Shown one piece after another: positions 9,897 to 19,163 of a stretch of DNA of 64,000 bases. Position 1 is the first letter of the stretch, and each line of letters starts with the position of its first letter. The stretch spans positions 248,001-312,000 of the forward strand of contig NZ_CP125942.1 of NCBI RefSeq assembly GCF_039602135.1, written 5' to 3'. The notes beneath the pieces are model-generated. The model was not told the origin of the DNA, did no database searches, and saw nothing but the letters and a program-made list of their open reading frames with translations. The stretch comes from Glutamicibacter sp. B1 (GTDB lineage Bacteria > Actinomycetota > Actinomycetes > Actinomycetales > Micrococcaceae). The translations under genes were made by a program, and so were the position numbers.

Positions 9897-11914
9897 TGCT
9901 GGTCAGAGGCCTCGGTAAGCGTGGCCTGCTAGGGTTTTCGGATCTGCGTAAGTGCACTGATGGGCCCGCTCGAACAAGCTGGCAGGTTGGCCTGATAGTT
10001 CCACGTTGCTTTCGCTCAGCAGGAAGATTCTCAACTGTGTGGCTGGACGGGACACCTTACGACTACATGCAAGGCGATTCCTAGAACTGCACTGTAAATC
10101 AACCTTAGCTCGATTAGGTTCAAGTGTCTCGTTGGTTGTCTCAAACCAAGGTTCCAGTGGTGCCGGAGGCAGTGCTGACGCGTATTCTTCCATTCGATGC
10201 CCTGTGCTAGACAGTGGTTGAAGGGAATCTATACAGCCGCGGGTTTCACTATTAGTTGGTAGTCTCCCCAGTTTCCGCTCCGCGAAGACTTGGAGCACCG
10301 GTGAATTTACTATTCCAAACTCAGTCTTGTGCACAAATCTCAAAGCCACTGACTATTGTAGATTCATGCCAGCTGTTGGGGTGTACCATCTGCATCGAGT
10401 AGTACTACCCGTCACCGGCTAGGGCAGTCAGCCTGAGACTGAACGCAACTGCCTAAGCCAGTTGCTGTCGATGCTGTAGCTGACAAGTCAAGGACCGTGA
10501 AAAAGCTGCAGCCCACCGCGACCTCCCCTGTAGAAATAGTGGCCAGCAAGCTGCGTCTGTTCGCGCAGGAATGCACCGTCCTATTGTCCCTGATTTGTTA
10601 GAGCCTGCCACCGCTACAAGGACCGCGCCCCGCCTTTGTGGGCGGCAAGCGTCGCCTCGTCTCCTGTTCGCGCACCGAAAAGAGCCGGGCTGATGTAGCT
10701 GTGCCGCCCAGTTTGTGGCTCTGCCGGCAGTCGCAATAATGGCACCAAACTCAGCGCTACTCATAAATGTGACCCGGCGACTTCAACACTGTTACCCGGT
10801 TTCACTGAGAAAATACCTCTAGGGAACGATGCGCTGGGTTGGGCTGAATCTGCCCCGAAATGTGAAGTGCGGGAGGCTCAAATGGACTGTGCTTAGCTGG
10901 AATTCGGGGCAAAGTCCACCGGCAGAAGCGGAAGACGATCAGCTGGAGCCATCTAGCCGAGTATTCGAGTGCTGCGCTGACAGAGGATCTTAGCGCCTCA
11001 AATATCATCGTTCCTGCCTTCAACCTGCTTGCGCATTGCAGGTCGTTGGTATGTGTTCGAACGCACGCTGACTGCATCTGCGGTTCCTCGGGCAGCGCCT
11101 GGCGCGTGAATTCATATTCTACAGTGCCTACTCCCTGGTACCGAGTGCGACACTTGCTCCCGAGCTCGTCCCCGCTGCTGCATGGGGAGTGCAAACGGGT
11201 TCGAGCGGGGGCAAAGTTCCCTAATCCACTGATGCTGACACGGCGTCGATCATTACTAACGGAACAACCACGTCTATTGGTAGGGGCCCTGTTTGGGGCT
11301 AACTCGCAGTAGCCTCGATCGGAGCTGACGCCGTCGGTTACTCCCGAGGTATCCGCACCATCAAATTCTCGGATCGGTCATTTTATCTACAGAAGTCGGT
11401 AAACGGTGGTTTCTATTTTAGAGTGGTGACCGAAAATAGTTATGGGAGCGAATTGCGTGCTGTCTCTAGAATCGTCACGGAGCATTGGATATATTCGCCT
11501 GATGCAAACCTTCAGAAATAGGAGTGTCTCCGACGGTACGTGTGGATAGCGCGAATTGGTGTCCTTCGGTGCTGGCTCCGCAATCCACCACCAAGTTGTG
11601 ATCGTTGCCATCGGCATGCTAGCGATGCCTGCACCTGTTGGATCTGAAGTTAACGGTAAGAGAGACAGGAAGGCGACAGCAAGATACCTTCTGCGCCAGA
11701 AAATCATTGATATCCATGATTAAGCTCGACTTCGTGACGTACAGCTCGAGATTCGCTAATCGTTTCGGTAAACTTTGGTCGTAAGAGCCCCTAACTCTTG
11801 CAACGGACCTCCGGGTTTTAGTGCGCAGGACAGGGGCATATTTTTTGCCCGGCACCGTGCCGGGACGGCGCTAAGCACGCCGCAACCGCTGCTTTAAGCA
11901 AGGGGGAGGATCCC
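9897..11914. other. About 2 kb without recognisable genes
   Basis: Only short overlapping open frames on both strands occur here (the longest about 148 codons), without family motifs or good ribosome sites. The density of stops in all frames looks like decayed coding DNA. A perfect palindrome, CCCGGCAC-C-GTGCCGGG (11848-11864), lies about 50 bp before purA. The T-run precedes it rather than follows it, so it is not a terminator for plus-strand transcription and may be regulatory. The purA promoter must lie in the last few hundred bases. Confidence 0.5.
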
Positions 11915-13204
11915 ATGCCAGCAATCGTGATCGTCGGAGCCCAATGGGGCGATGAGGGTAAAGGAAAAGCTACCGATCTACTCGGTGGCAAGGTCGACTA
12001 TGTGGTCAAGCCAAACGGCGGCAACAACGCCGGGCACACCGTAGTCGTCGGCGGAGAGAAGTACGAGCTAAAGCTCCTTCCAGCCGGCATCCTTTCCCCG
12101 AACGCCACTCCGATTATCGGCAATGGCTGCGTGGTGAACCTTGAAGCCCTCTTTGATGAAATCGACGGCCTAGAATCCCGCGGCGCCGACACCTCGAAGC
12201 TGCGCGTTTCCGCCAATGCCCACCTGGTGGCCCCGTACCACCAGACCATGGACAAGGTCACCGAACGCTTCCTGGGCAAGCGGGCCATCGGCACCACCGG
12301 CCGCGGCATCGGCCCGGCCTACATGGATAAGGTCGGACGCCTAGGCATCCGCGTGCAGGACGTCTTCGACGAGTCCATCCTGCGCCAGAAGGTCGAAGGT
12401 GCACTGCGCCAGAAGAACGAACTGCTGGTCAAGATCTACAACCGCCGCAGCGTCGAGGTTGAGGAAATTGTTTCGTACTTCCTGTCCTACGCTGAGCGTC
12501 TGCGCCCACTGGTCATCGACTCCACCTACGAGCTGAACAAGGCTCTGGATGAGGACAAGGTGGTACTGATGGAAGGCGGTCAGGCGACCTTCCTGGACGT
12601 GGACCACGGCACCTACCCATTCGTGACTTCCTCCAACCCAACCGCTGGCGGCGCGTCGGTAGGCTCGGGCATTGGCCCGACCCGCATTACTCGCTCCATC
12701 GGTATAATCAAGGCCTACACCACTCGTGTGGGTGCTGGTCCGTTCCCGACCGAGCTCTTCGATGAGATGGGTATTTACCTGCAGAAGACCGGTGGCGAGT
12801 TCGGCGTGAACACCGGTCGTCCACGTCGTTGCGGTTGGTACGATGCGGTTCTAGCTCGCCACGCTTCGCGCGTGAATGGCTTCACCGACTACTTCGTGAC
12901 CAAGTTGGACGTGCTGACCAACATTGAGCAGATCCCAGTGTGCGTGGCTTATGACGTTGACGGTGTTCGCCACGATGAAATGCCAATGACTCAGACTGAC
13001 TTCCACCATGCGAAGCCGATCTTCGAGTACTTCCCGGGCTGGACCGAGGATATTTCGGATGCCAAGACCATGGAAGATCTTCCGGAGAATGCCCGGAACT
13101 ACATCCTGGCCTTGGAGAAGATCAGTGGCACTCGGATTTCCGCCATTGGTGTGGGTCCGGACCGCGATCAAACGATCGTGCGCCATGATCTGATTCAGGA
13201 CTAA
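11915..13204 (+). CDS. purA: Adenylosuccinate synthetase
   Basis: Joins IMP and aspartate with GTP hydrolysis, the first committed step of AMP synthesis in the cytoplasm. The 429-residue protein has the full family signature: QWGDEGKGK at residues 10-18, [53 protein letters not shown] and [10 protein letters not shown] strong GGGGGAGG ribosome site precedes the ATG. It is monocistronic, with a long hairpin after the stop. Confidence 0.98.
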   Translation: MPAIVIVGAQWGDEGKGKATDLLGGKVDYVVKPNGGNNAGHTVVVGGEKYELKLLPAGILSPNATPIIGNGCVVNLEALFDEIDGLESRGADTSKLRVSANAHLVAPYHQTMDKVTERFLGKRAIGTTGRGIGPAYMDKVGRLGIRVQDVFDESILRQKVEGALRQKNELLVKIYNRRSVEVEEIVSYFLSYAERLRPLVIDSTYELNKALDEDKVVLMEGGQATFLDVDHGTYPFVTSSNPTAGGASVGSGIGPTRITRSIGIIKAYTTRVGAGPFPTELFDEMGIYLQKTGGEFGVNTGRPRRCGWYDAVLARHASRVNGFTDYFVTKLDVLTNIEQIPVCVAYDVDGVRHDEMPMTQTDFHHAKPIFEYFPGWTEDISDAKTMEDLPENARNYILALEKISGTRISAIGVGPDRDQTIVRHDLIQD

Positions 13205-13216
13205 TTTTTAGTTTCT

Positions 13217-13262
13217 AAGAAGCCACTGCAGTTCAACGAGAGTTGAACCGCAGTGGCTTCTT
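13217..13262. terminator. purA terminator hairpin
   Basis: The arms AAGAAGCCACTGCAGTTCAAC and GTTGAACCGCAGTGGCTTCTT pair with one mismatch around a four-base loop, 12 bp after the purA stop. The 3' T-run is short. It is probably a bidirectional terminator shared with the convergent riboflavin kinase gene. Confidence 0.8.
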
Positions 13263-13343
13263 GCCGTCATTGCGACGGATGACGGTAGTCCTTCTGCTGC
13301 TGAGCCCTGACGGTGGCAGAAAAGAACTGAGCATCGGTGCGAT

Positions 13344-13760
13344 TCAGGCTGCGACGAGGCCTATCCACGGTAGCCGGATGAACTTTTCGCTGGGATCAGT
13401 TAACTCGCGCGTTATGCGTACGTCTTCGACGATCTGGGAGATGAGTTCACGGGAATTGTTGAAGCGTTGTTGGCCACGAATAAAGGTTGTCAGCTCAACG
13501 CTCATTACCTTGTCGTAGAGGTTGCCCTGGAAGTCTAGTATGTGGATTTCTGCTAGACGGTAGGCGTTGTCTGGGTAGTAGGTGGGGCGCCGTCCGATAG
13601 AAATGGACGCAGCGTGGCGGAGGCCGTCGACTTCAGCGTACCCTGCCCAAACGCCGTCCAGATGTTCACGGTCATCGATCCGTAGATTTGCAGTTGGGAA
13701 TCCTATTTCTCGACCACGGGCGTCGCCATGCTCTACCGTGCCGTGAAGAATCTCGATCAT
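13344..13760 (-). CDS. Stand-alone riboflavin kinase
   Basis: Predicted to make FMN from riboflavin and ATP. The 138-residue protein is only the flavokinase domain: G-T-V-E-H-G-DARGREIGFPTANL (riboflavin/ATP loop), GVWAGYAEVDGLRHAASISIGRRPTY with the conserved PTY, and EIHILDFQGNLYDKVMSVELTTFIRGQQRF carrying the catalytic Glu region. The FAD synthetase half of normal bacterial RibF is missing altogether, so this is a second, FMN-only enzyme. GGAGGG precedes the ATG. An exact copy of the GTTCA-N5-TGAAC operator lies 24 bp upstream of the start, tying it to the flavin-dependent monooxygenase operon at 24.4 kb. Confidence 0.85.
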   Translation of the reverse strand: MIEILHGTVEHGDARGREIGFPTANLRIDDREHLDGVWAGYAEVDGLRHAASISIGRRPTYYPDNAYRLAEIHILDFQGNLYDKVMSVELTTFIRGQQRFNNSRELISQIVEDVRITRELTDPSEKFIRLPWIGLVAA

Positions 13761-13783
13761 GCCTCAGCCCTCCGTTGAGTTGT

Positions 13784-13798
13784 GTTCATTGTGTGAAC
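13784..13798. promoter_or_regulatory. GTTCA-N5-TGAAC operator, riboflavin kinase
   Basis: The sequence GTTCATTGTGTGAAC lies 24 bp upstream of the riboflavin kinase start. It is the same 15-bp palindrome seen at 19031, 24324 and 31630, here where a repressor would block the promoter or leader. Confidence 0.75.
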
Positions 13799-14065
13799 GT
13801 TATGTTTATCTAGTGATCATTAGCATACTGAGGTTCAAATCACACCGTCAAGTGGGCTGGAGAACTTTTTGTTGAATTTCATTGATGGTGATCCGGACCT
13901 ATGCAATTCAGAATGCCTCATCGAGTGCTGCGGTAGAACGCTCTGTCGACTTAAGGTGGCTGGGAAAGTCACTGCGCAAAGTGAGAATCCCACTGGAGGT
14001 AAATTAGAGATCGCGCCAATGGACTGGACGCCTTCCTCTGATTGGTTCCTGGTGCCGCTTGGGCC

Positions 14066-15031
14066 TTAAGGGATGAGAACTAGGGCGCCAGTGGTGCGCC
14101 GTGCTTGCAGATCCTCATGGGCCTGGGCAGTATCGGCTAATGCGTAACTTCCACCGATGTTGACACTGAGCTCGCCCTCTTGGATTCCGCGCAACACTGA
14201 CTCGGCGCGCCAGAGCAGTTCGGTGCGATCGCGGGTGTAATCGCCGATGGTCGGGCGGGTGAGGAATAGGGATCCGGCGCGATTAAGATCCTGCGGATCC
14301 ATGGGTGGTACTGCGCCACTGGCGGCTCCTAATAGCGCGACGGTACCGCGCACCCGCGTTGCTGCCAGCGAAGCACGGAAGGTGGCTGCCCCGACCCCGT
14401 CGTAGCTCACCGCGACTCCTTCGCCGCCGGTCAATTCGCGTACCTGCTCAGCGAGATCTGGACCGTAAATCAGCACGTGTGAGGCACCTGCGTCCGAAGA
14501 TAAGGCAGCCTTTTGCTCATTGGAAACGGTGGTGATGATGGTGGCGCCGCGCGCTTTTGCCATCTGGGTTAACAGCAGTCCCACCCCGCCCGCACCCGCG
14601 TGAATGAGTACGTGGTCGTTTGGTTGGATGGCGTACGTTGAGTGCGATAAATAATGGGCTGTCATGCCTTGCGCCAGGCTGGAAGCGGCCAGCTGTGGAT
14701 CCAAACCTTCTGGAACCTTGACTGCCGCCGCGGCCGGCACGGCCACTAACTCTGCGTAGGAGCCATGCGGCGCGGACCATGCGACGCGATCCCCGGTGGT
14801 TATATCGGAAACCTCGGAGCCTACCTGAACAACTACCCCAGAGGCTTCGTCGCCTGGGATGAATGGCAATTCTGTGGGGTAGGCGCCTTCTCGATAATAG
14901 GTGTCGATGAAATTGACGCCGATGGCTTCGGTGCGTACCAACACATCGGTAGGGGAAATGGCGGGTTCTGGCACGTCTGCTAAACGCAGTACTTCAGGCC
15001 CACCGAACTCGGTGATCTGGATTGCCTTCAT
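14066..15031 (-). CDS. NADPH:quinone reductase, zinc-free MDR family
   Basis: A 321-residue medium-chain dehydrogenase/reductase of the Qor group, predicted to reduce quinones or enones with NADPH. Motifs are the N-terminal MKAIQITEFGGPEVL, FIDTYYREGAYP, PFIPGDEASGVV and the nucleotide loop HAGAGGVGLLLTQMAKARGA. Catalytic-zinc ligands are absent. The frame stays open to 15163, but the ATG at 15031 begins the conserved N-terminus and has AAAGGTAG in front. Its role in the neighbouring island is uncertain; no copy of the island operator was seen in front of it. Confidence 0.88.
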   Translation of the reverse strand: MKAIQITEFGGPEVLRLADVPEPAISPTDVLVRTEAIGVNFIDTYYREGAYPTELPFIPGDEASGVVVQVGSEVSDITTGDRVAWSAPHGSYAELVAVPAAAAVKVPEGLDPQLAASSLAQGMTAHYLSHSTYAIQPNDHVLIHAGAGGVGLLLTQMAKARGATIITTVSNEQKAALSSDAGASHVLIYGPDLAEQVRELTGGEGVAVSYDGVGAATFRASLAATRVRGTVALLGAASGAVPPMDPQDLNRAGSLFLTRPTIGDYTRDRTELLWRAESVLRGIQEGELSVNIGGSYALADTAQAHEDLQARRTTGALVLIP

Positions 15032-15403
15032 GGCGCTACCTTTCGTTAAAGCACGGGAGGACAGATCCGGTGAAACGTGCGACGGTGCACTCTGTGTGGC
15101 GATCCGAAGCATGGTTAGACCCGAAAAATGAGGCGGCAGGTCGATGTGTCGCAGATGCGACACCGCCAGTATTCACAAGATCGATAGTTTCACCGAACCT
15201 GACTCCTGGGCGGTGCTTTTCGTCGAAAGCCCGCAAATACAGAATAGCTAGACAGTCAACAAATGACCATAGTATTCACTGAATGACTAAATGTTTCCTC
15301 TTGATATTGACGCTAGGAGCCGCCTATACTGCTGTTAGATCCCAATGTGCCGCCTTCTCTGCGTAGCGAAACAAGAAGACTGTGCCCGCTGCTCCAGCGC
15401 ATA
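15032..15403. other. Intergenic region, no gene seen
   Basis: The stretch holds the upstream region of the quinone reductase gene and an 11-bp palindrome, ATTCACTGAAT, near 15273. No coding potential was recognised. Confidence 0.4.
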
Positions 15404-16099
15404 TTAGCCGAGCGTGACCGAAGTTCCCTCGTTGAGCTTTTGGGCAATCAGGTGATCTTCTTTGGCGTTGCGTACAGGGTGGTCATCGCTTAGGAATTCC
15501 CGAGCCCAACGGGCGGCTTCTTTCAGCCCTTTATCTCGGTTGGGAGCGTTGTGATCACCTTCAATGTCAAAAATAAGATGGCTCTGAACATCTGTGATCC
15601 CGCAGTACGCGAACGTGCCTACATCTATCTGCGTGCGCATGGCTGCGTCATAGCCATACTTTGCGTAAGTTCGTTTCGTGGAGCCGGCAATCCCGAGCAA
15701 GAGAGTGGGGATGCTAGGAAGGAGCGAGGCGGGAAGATCTTGGGTGCCGCGATCTTCTACTCCAGTTCCAAACTGGTAGGCCCATCCACCGGTGAAGACG
15801 CGTTCGATCCACCCTTTCATCAGTGCGGGCATGCCCCACCAATACACGGGATAGATGAAGGCAAGCCGATCGGCGGCTTCAACTCTACGATGCATTTGCT
15901 GCACATCTTGTGGGACAGGGCCACCCCAGAAGTGGGCATGGTCTGCCTTAGTGAAGCGGGGGTCGAACTGCTCGTGGTGCAGGTCTAATACATCGACCGA
16001 GTACCCAGCATCGCGGAAAGGTTGCTGGAAGGCTTCAAGCACGGCGGTGGGGTATGAGCCAACTATGGGGTGGGCGAAAACTGCTAGTAGGTGTGACAT
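15404..16099 (-). CDS. NAD(P)H:quinone oxidoreductase, flavodoxin-like fold
   Basis: A 231-residue protein of the NQO1/KefF/MdaB group, which uses FAD or FMN for two-electron quinone reduction. Seen are AVFAHPIVGSYPTAVLEAF (flavin phosphate loop), FAHP followed by ADHAHFWGG, FIYPVYWWGMPALMKGWIERVF and the family's YAKYGYDAAMRTQ. The start at 16099 has AAGGACAACG before it; the 30 codons upstream in the same frame overlap transposase debris and are not family-like. With the zinc-free quinone reductase it forms a pair of quinone or enone reductases on the edge of the island. Confidence 0.88.
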   Translation of the reverse strand: MSHLLAVFAHPIVGSYPTAVLEAFQQPFRDAGYSVDVLDLHHEQFDPRFTKADHAHFWGGPVPQDVQQMHRRVEAADRLAFIYPVYWWGMPALMKGWIERVFTGGWAYQFGTGVEDRGTQDLPASLLPSIPTLLLGIAGSTKRTYAKYGYDAAMRTQIDVGTFAYCGITDVQSHLIFDIEGDHNAPNRDKGLKEAARWAREFLSDDHPVRNAKEDHLIAQKLNEGTSVTLG

Positions 16100-16175
16100 C
16101 GTTGTCCTTGGTTGATGAGTTTTGTGAGTGAGTGCGTAGCAGGGTTGCGGCCGCCGACCTGGCAGAGGCGACAGC

Positions 16176-16700
16176 TTGAAGACCTGCATATGGTGCTGCC
16201 GCTACGGCCCATTCAAAGAGGACTTGAATCTGCAAGGGTATATCACCAGCGTCGCCAGCAATGTGGCGGTTTACGAGAGTGGTGACGAGCTCGCGAAGTT
16301 GTTGGTGATATCGAGCGATAATGTCGGCGATTTCCCGCTGCTACGCCTGATGTTGGAACGTCTTTCCCGTTTCGGCTACCAATTACCAGAGCAGATCAAG
16401 GTCCATTGGGATGCTGGGTACGGCAGCCACAAGACTCGTGATCTTCTCGCCGAGTTTGGATGCGACTGGGAGATCAGCTCCAAGGGTGAACCCCTGCAAG
16501 GTGGCGTGAGTTGGGTAGTGGAACGCGCGAACTCGTGGCACAATCGCGGGTTCAAGGAACTAGCGATTCGCACCGAACGCAAGGCTACGGTGATTGAGGC
16601 AATGATCAGCCTTGCGAACAGCATCATTGTGATCCACGGGTTGATCCGTCAAGCGTGGGTGACGCATCGGCGGGATTCACGGTCTAATCGAAAGTCATAA
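16176..16700 (+). pseudogene. IS5-family transposase, C-terminal remnant
   Basis: About 160 residues match the second half of an IS5-type DDE transposase: KVHWDAGYGSHKTRDLLAEFGCDWEIS, WVVERANSWHNRGF and LANSIIVIHGLIRQAW. The first half, with the earlier catalytic residues, is missing. Between GEPLQ and WVVER several usual residues are lost. The first 15 codons are not family-like. It is an inactive fragment at a junction between the quinone reductase and racemase genes. Confidence 0.8.
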
Positions 16701-16826
16701 GATTCGGTGGTTCCCTAATGACGCGATTTCTTAGCCGCTAACATGGCTGCGCTTGCGCCGATTTGCTACCGCCACCTATTGCGTGAGTTGACCTAGGCGA
16801 GTGCGCAGCCTGACGCCCCGCAACTT

Positions 16827-17876
16827 CTACCAGATATCACCGATCGTGTATCCCTCCGGGAATGGGTCAGTGGAATCCAGTACGTATTTGCTATAGCCCG
16901 AAATCCAGCACTGTCCACCAACGGAGGGCACAATGGCCTTGTATCCGTGGAGTCCGACTTCTTCGATAACGGTTCCGGTAAACGTGATACCCAGTAGGCC
17001 CTCGTTCATTAATGTGTCACCCACAGCAAGTCGGCCTTTGGCGTATTCGACCGCCATGATGGCCGAGGTTCCGGTGCCGCAACAACCGCGGTCTAACGCC
17101 CCTGTCCACGTCTCCGGTCGGTTGAAATCAACTTCACCGGAAAGCATGACATTCGAGGTGCGAATATCACGATCCGGATTGGGTGACGGTTCATGCATGA
17201 TGGAAACAGTGATCCCAACCCCGGGGAAGTCTGGATGCTCAACTGAGAGTTGTTCCTGCGCCGCGGTGGTGACTAGCGCAGAAATCTTGATGATTTCTTT
17301 GCCTGACTCAGGTATGAGTTTGAGTCCATCAAACTGGGTGGCATCGATGATCACATAGAACATGCCACCCCAGGCCACATCGACTCGTACCTGGCCCAGA
17401 TGTGGAACGTTGATCTCTTGGTTGATATAGACGGGGAAGGAAGGGACATTGGTGAAGGTGACTTGGGTGGCTTTGCCGTCTTTGCATTCGGCGCTGATTG
17501 GTATCAGGCCCGCCGGTGCTTCGAGATTAAATTCGGTCACCGGCTCATGCATTTCAATCATGCCAGTCTCCAGAAGTGCGGTGGCCACGGCCAGTACGTT
17601 GCCACCGCTCATCATGGGGTATTCAGTCTGTTCCATGATGATGAATCCGGCCTTGGCTCGTGGATCCTTGGCGGGCACAATCAAGTTCGCACATAGGGCC
17701 GGCACGCCGCGTGGCTCGCGTAGCATCAGTTTTCGTAGCTGGTCGTCGTTTTCCTCCAGCCATCGGGTCATCTCATAGACCGAGTTTCCGGGGATGGTTG
17801 GCACACCACTGGTGATCACCCGTAAAGGGGCACCCTCGTGGACTTCTACGGCATCAAAAGTGCGTTTGATTCCCAT
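16827..17876 (-). CDS. Proline racemase / hydroxyproline epimerase family protein
   Basis: A 349-residue, cofactor-independent two-base enzyme. Family members epimerise 4-hydroxyproline, racemise proline or dehydrate trans-3-hydroxyproline. The two catalytic positions are Ser90 (MSGGN, where classical enzymes have MCGHN) and Cys266 (RGCCGTGTSA); this Ser/Cys pairing occurs in part of the family. HEPSPNPDRDIRTSNVM and MNEGLLGITFTG are also typical. It is transcribed with the zinc-free dehydrogenase 19 bp upstream, from a region holding two GTTCA-type operators. The exact substrate cannot be read from the sequence. Confidence 0.85.
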   Translation of the reverse strand: MGIKRTFDAVEVHEGAPLRVITSGVPTIPGNSVYEMTRWLEENDDQLRKLMLREPRGVPALCANLIVPAKDPRAKAGFIIMEQTEYPMMSGGNVLAVATALLETGMIEMHEPVTEFNLEAPAGLIPISAECKDGKATQVTFTNVPSFPVYINQEINVPHLGQVRVDVAWGGMFYVIIDATQFDGLKLIPESGKEIIKISALVTTAAQEQLSVEHPDFPGVGITVSIMHEPSPNPDRDIRTSNVMLSGEVDFNRPETWTGALDRGCCGTGTSAIMAVEYAKGRLAVGDTLMNEGLLGITFTGTVIEEVGLHGYKAIVPSVGGQCWISGYSKYVLDSTDPFPEGYTIGDIW

Positions 17877-17895
17877 GGCGATTCCTTCGTGTTAC

Positions 17896-18990
17896 TTAGT
17901 TGACGGATGGTGGAACGAGCACGAGTTTTCCCATGTGCTTCTTTGAGAGGAAGTCCTCCTGGGCTTGGGCGATGTGAGCGAGTGGATAGACCTTGGAAAC
18001 GTGAGGTTTGATTTCATCGCGTTCGATATAACCGATGAGGTTCTCGAAAATGTGGTCATCTTGGAAAGTGCACCCCAAGATGCGCAGATCATTGAGGTAG
18101 ATGGTGCGCAGGTCCACCTGTGTCATTGGACCGCCGATTGCCCCGGCGATAGCGTAGCGTCCTCCCTTGTGCAGAATAGATAGGCGTTCATTGACACCCT
18201 CGCCACATACAACATCCAGCACGACGTGTACCTTGCTGGTTAGTGCTGAGGGCAAAACCGAGTTCCGATCCAGTACCTCGTCAGCCCCCTGCGCTTTGAG
18301 CGCTTCAGCTTTGGTGGGGGAGCTGAGCGCAATGACGTGGGCTCCGCGACGCTTAGCGAGCTGCACTGCTGCCAGGCCCACCCCACCCGAAGCTCCGGTA
18401 ATGAGTACGCGCTCACCATCGATGACATTTGCGCGATCCAGCATCAACTCAGCAGTCGAATAGGCGCAAGGTACGGCGGCTAGCTGCTCGTCGGACCAGT
18501 CGCTGTTCACCGCGTAGGTTTCGCGAGCTGGCGCCGTAGCGAATTGAGCGAAGCCACCGTCGCACTCGCTACCGAAGGTCCAGCACTCATAAGACCTGTA
18601 GTCCACGCCGGTACGCAACATGTTTCGCACCAGTACCCGTTGGCCAATGCGGGACTGGTCTACGCCTTCACCCACCGCGACGATATAGCCACAGGCATCG
18701 GCACCCTGAATGCGTGGGAAGCCTAGTGGGGTTCCTGACCAGCTGGCATCCTCATTGTCGGTGTTGTCGAATCCCGCGGCTCCTCCTTCTTCGGTGGCAA
18801 CGTTAATTTGTTTGGAATACCAACCGATGCGGGTGTTGATATCCGTGTTGTTCACTGCTGAGGCTTTAACCTCGATAAGCACTTCGCCTGCAGCTGGTTG
18901 AGGTACCGCAACATCTGTGCGGTAGTCGAGCTTTTCTAAACCGCCGTTGCCGATGAGCAGTGCTGCAGCCATGGTTTGTGGAATGCGCAA
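17896..18990 (-). CDS. MDR-family alcohol/quinone dehydrogenase-like protein
   Basis: A 364-residue medium-chain dehydrogenase/reductase. Seen are the GroES-like N-domain with RIQGADACGYIVAVGEGVDQ, the nucleotide loop ITGASGGVGLAAVQLAKRRGAHV and the end KKHMGKLVLV. The structural-zinc cysteine cluster is absent, and catalytic-zinc ligands are not evident. The start was set at TTG (18990) because AAGGACTGAAAA precedes it; the ATG six codons later lacks a ribosome site. It is the first gene of a two-gene unit with the racemase-family gene and is divergent from an IclR gene across a double operator. Confidence 0.85.
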   Translation of the reverse strand: MRIPQTMAAALLIGNGGLEKLDYRTDVAVPQPAAGEVLIEVKASAVNNTDINTRIGWYSKQINVATEEGGAAGFDNTDNEDASWSGTPLGFPRIQGADACGYIVAVGEGVDQSRIGQRVLVRNMLRTGVDYRSYECWTFGSECDGGFAQFATAPARETYAVNSDWSDEQLAAVPCAYSTAELMLDRANVIDGERVLITGASGGVGLAAVQLAKRRGAHVIALSSPTKAEALKAQGADEVLDRNSVLPSALTSKVHVVLDVVCGEGVNERLSILHKGGRYAIAGAIGGPMTQVDLRTIYLNDLRILGCTFQDDHIFENLIGYIERDEIKPHVSKVYPLAHIAQAQEDFLSKKHMGKLVLVPPSVN

Positions 18991-19030
18991 TTTTCAGTCC
19001 TTGTGGAAGTGTGTGATCATATTTTCACGT

Positions 19031-19045
19031 GTTCAAAATGTGAAC
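19031..19045. promoter_or_regulatory. GTTCA-N5-TGAAC operator, site 1 of 2
   Basis: GTTCAAAATGTGAAC lies in the divergent region between the MDR/racemase unit and the IclR gene. It matches the motif at 13784, 24324 and 31630 exactly in both arms. Confidence 0.8.
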
Positions 19046-19051
19046 GCTTGC

Positions 19052-19066
19052 GTTCGGTTTATGAAC
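19052..19066. promoter_or_regulatory. GTTCA-N5-TGAAC operator, site 2 of 2
   Basis: GTTCGGTTTATGAAC has one deviating base in the left arm. Its centre is 21 bp from the centre of site 1, two DNA turns. The two sites are thus on the same helix face, as expected for cooperative binding of a tetrameric IclR regulator. Confidence 0.7.
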
Positions 19067-19163
19067 GCTAGAATTCAATCTAGATTTTGTCGTAATTCGT
19101 GTCAAGAGTTTCAAAGTTCCGTATGGAAAAATTTAATTTGAGCTTGATTAAAGAGGAGCTGAG

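Noticed and set aside
11841..11864. T-run plus hairpin before purA as a terminator
   Set aside because: The T-run precedes the stem on the plus strand, so it has the wrong order for termination of plus-strand transcripts; on the minus strand the stem is followed by A's.
13869..14069. 66-codon plus-strand frame between riboflavin kinase and quinone reductase genes
   Set aside because: Starts at TTG without a ribosome site and overlaps the convergent quinone reductase stop; no family resemblance.
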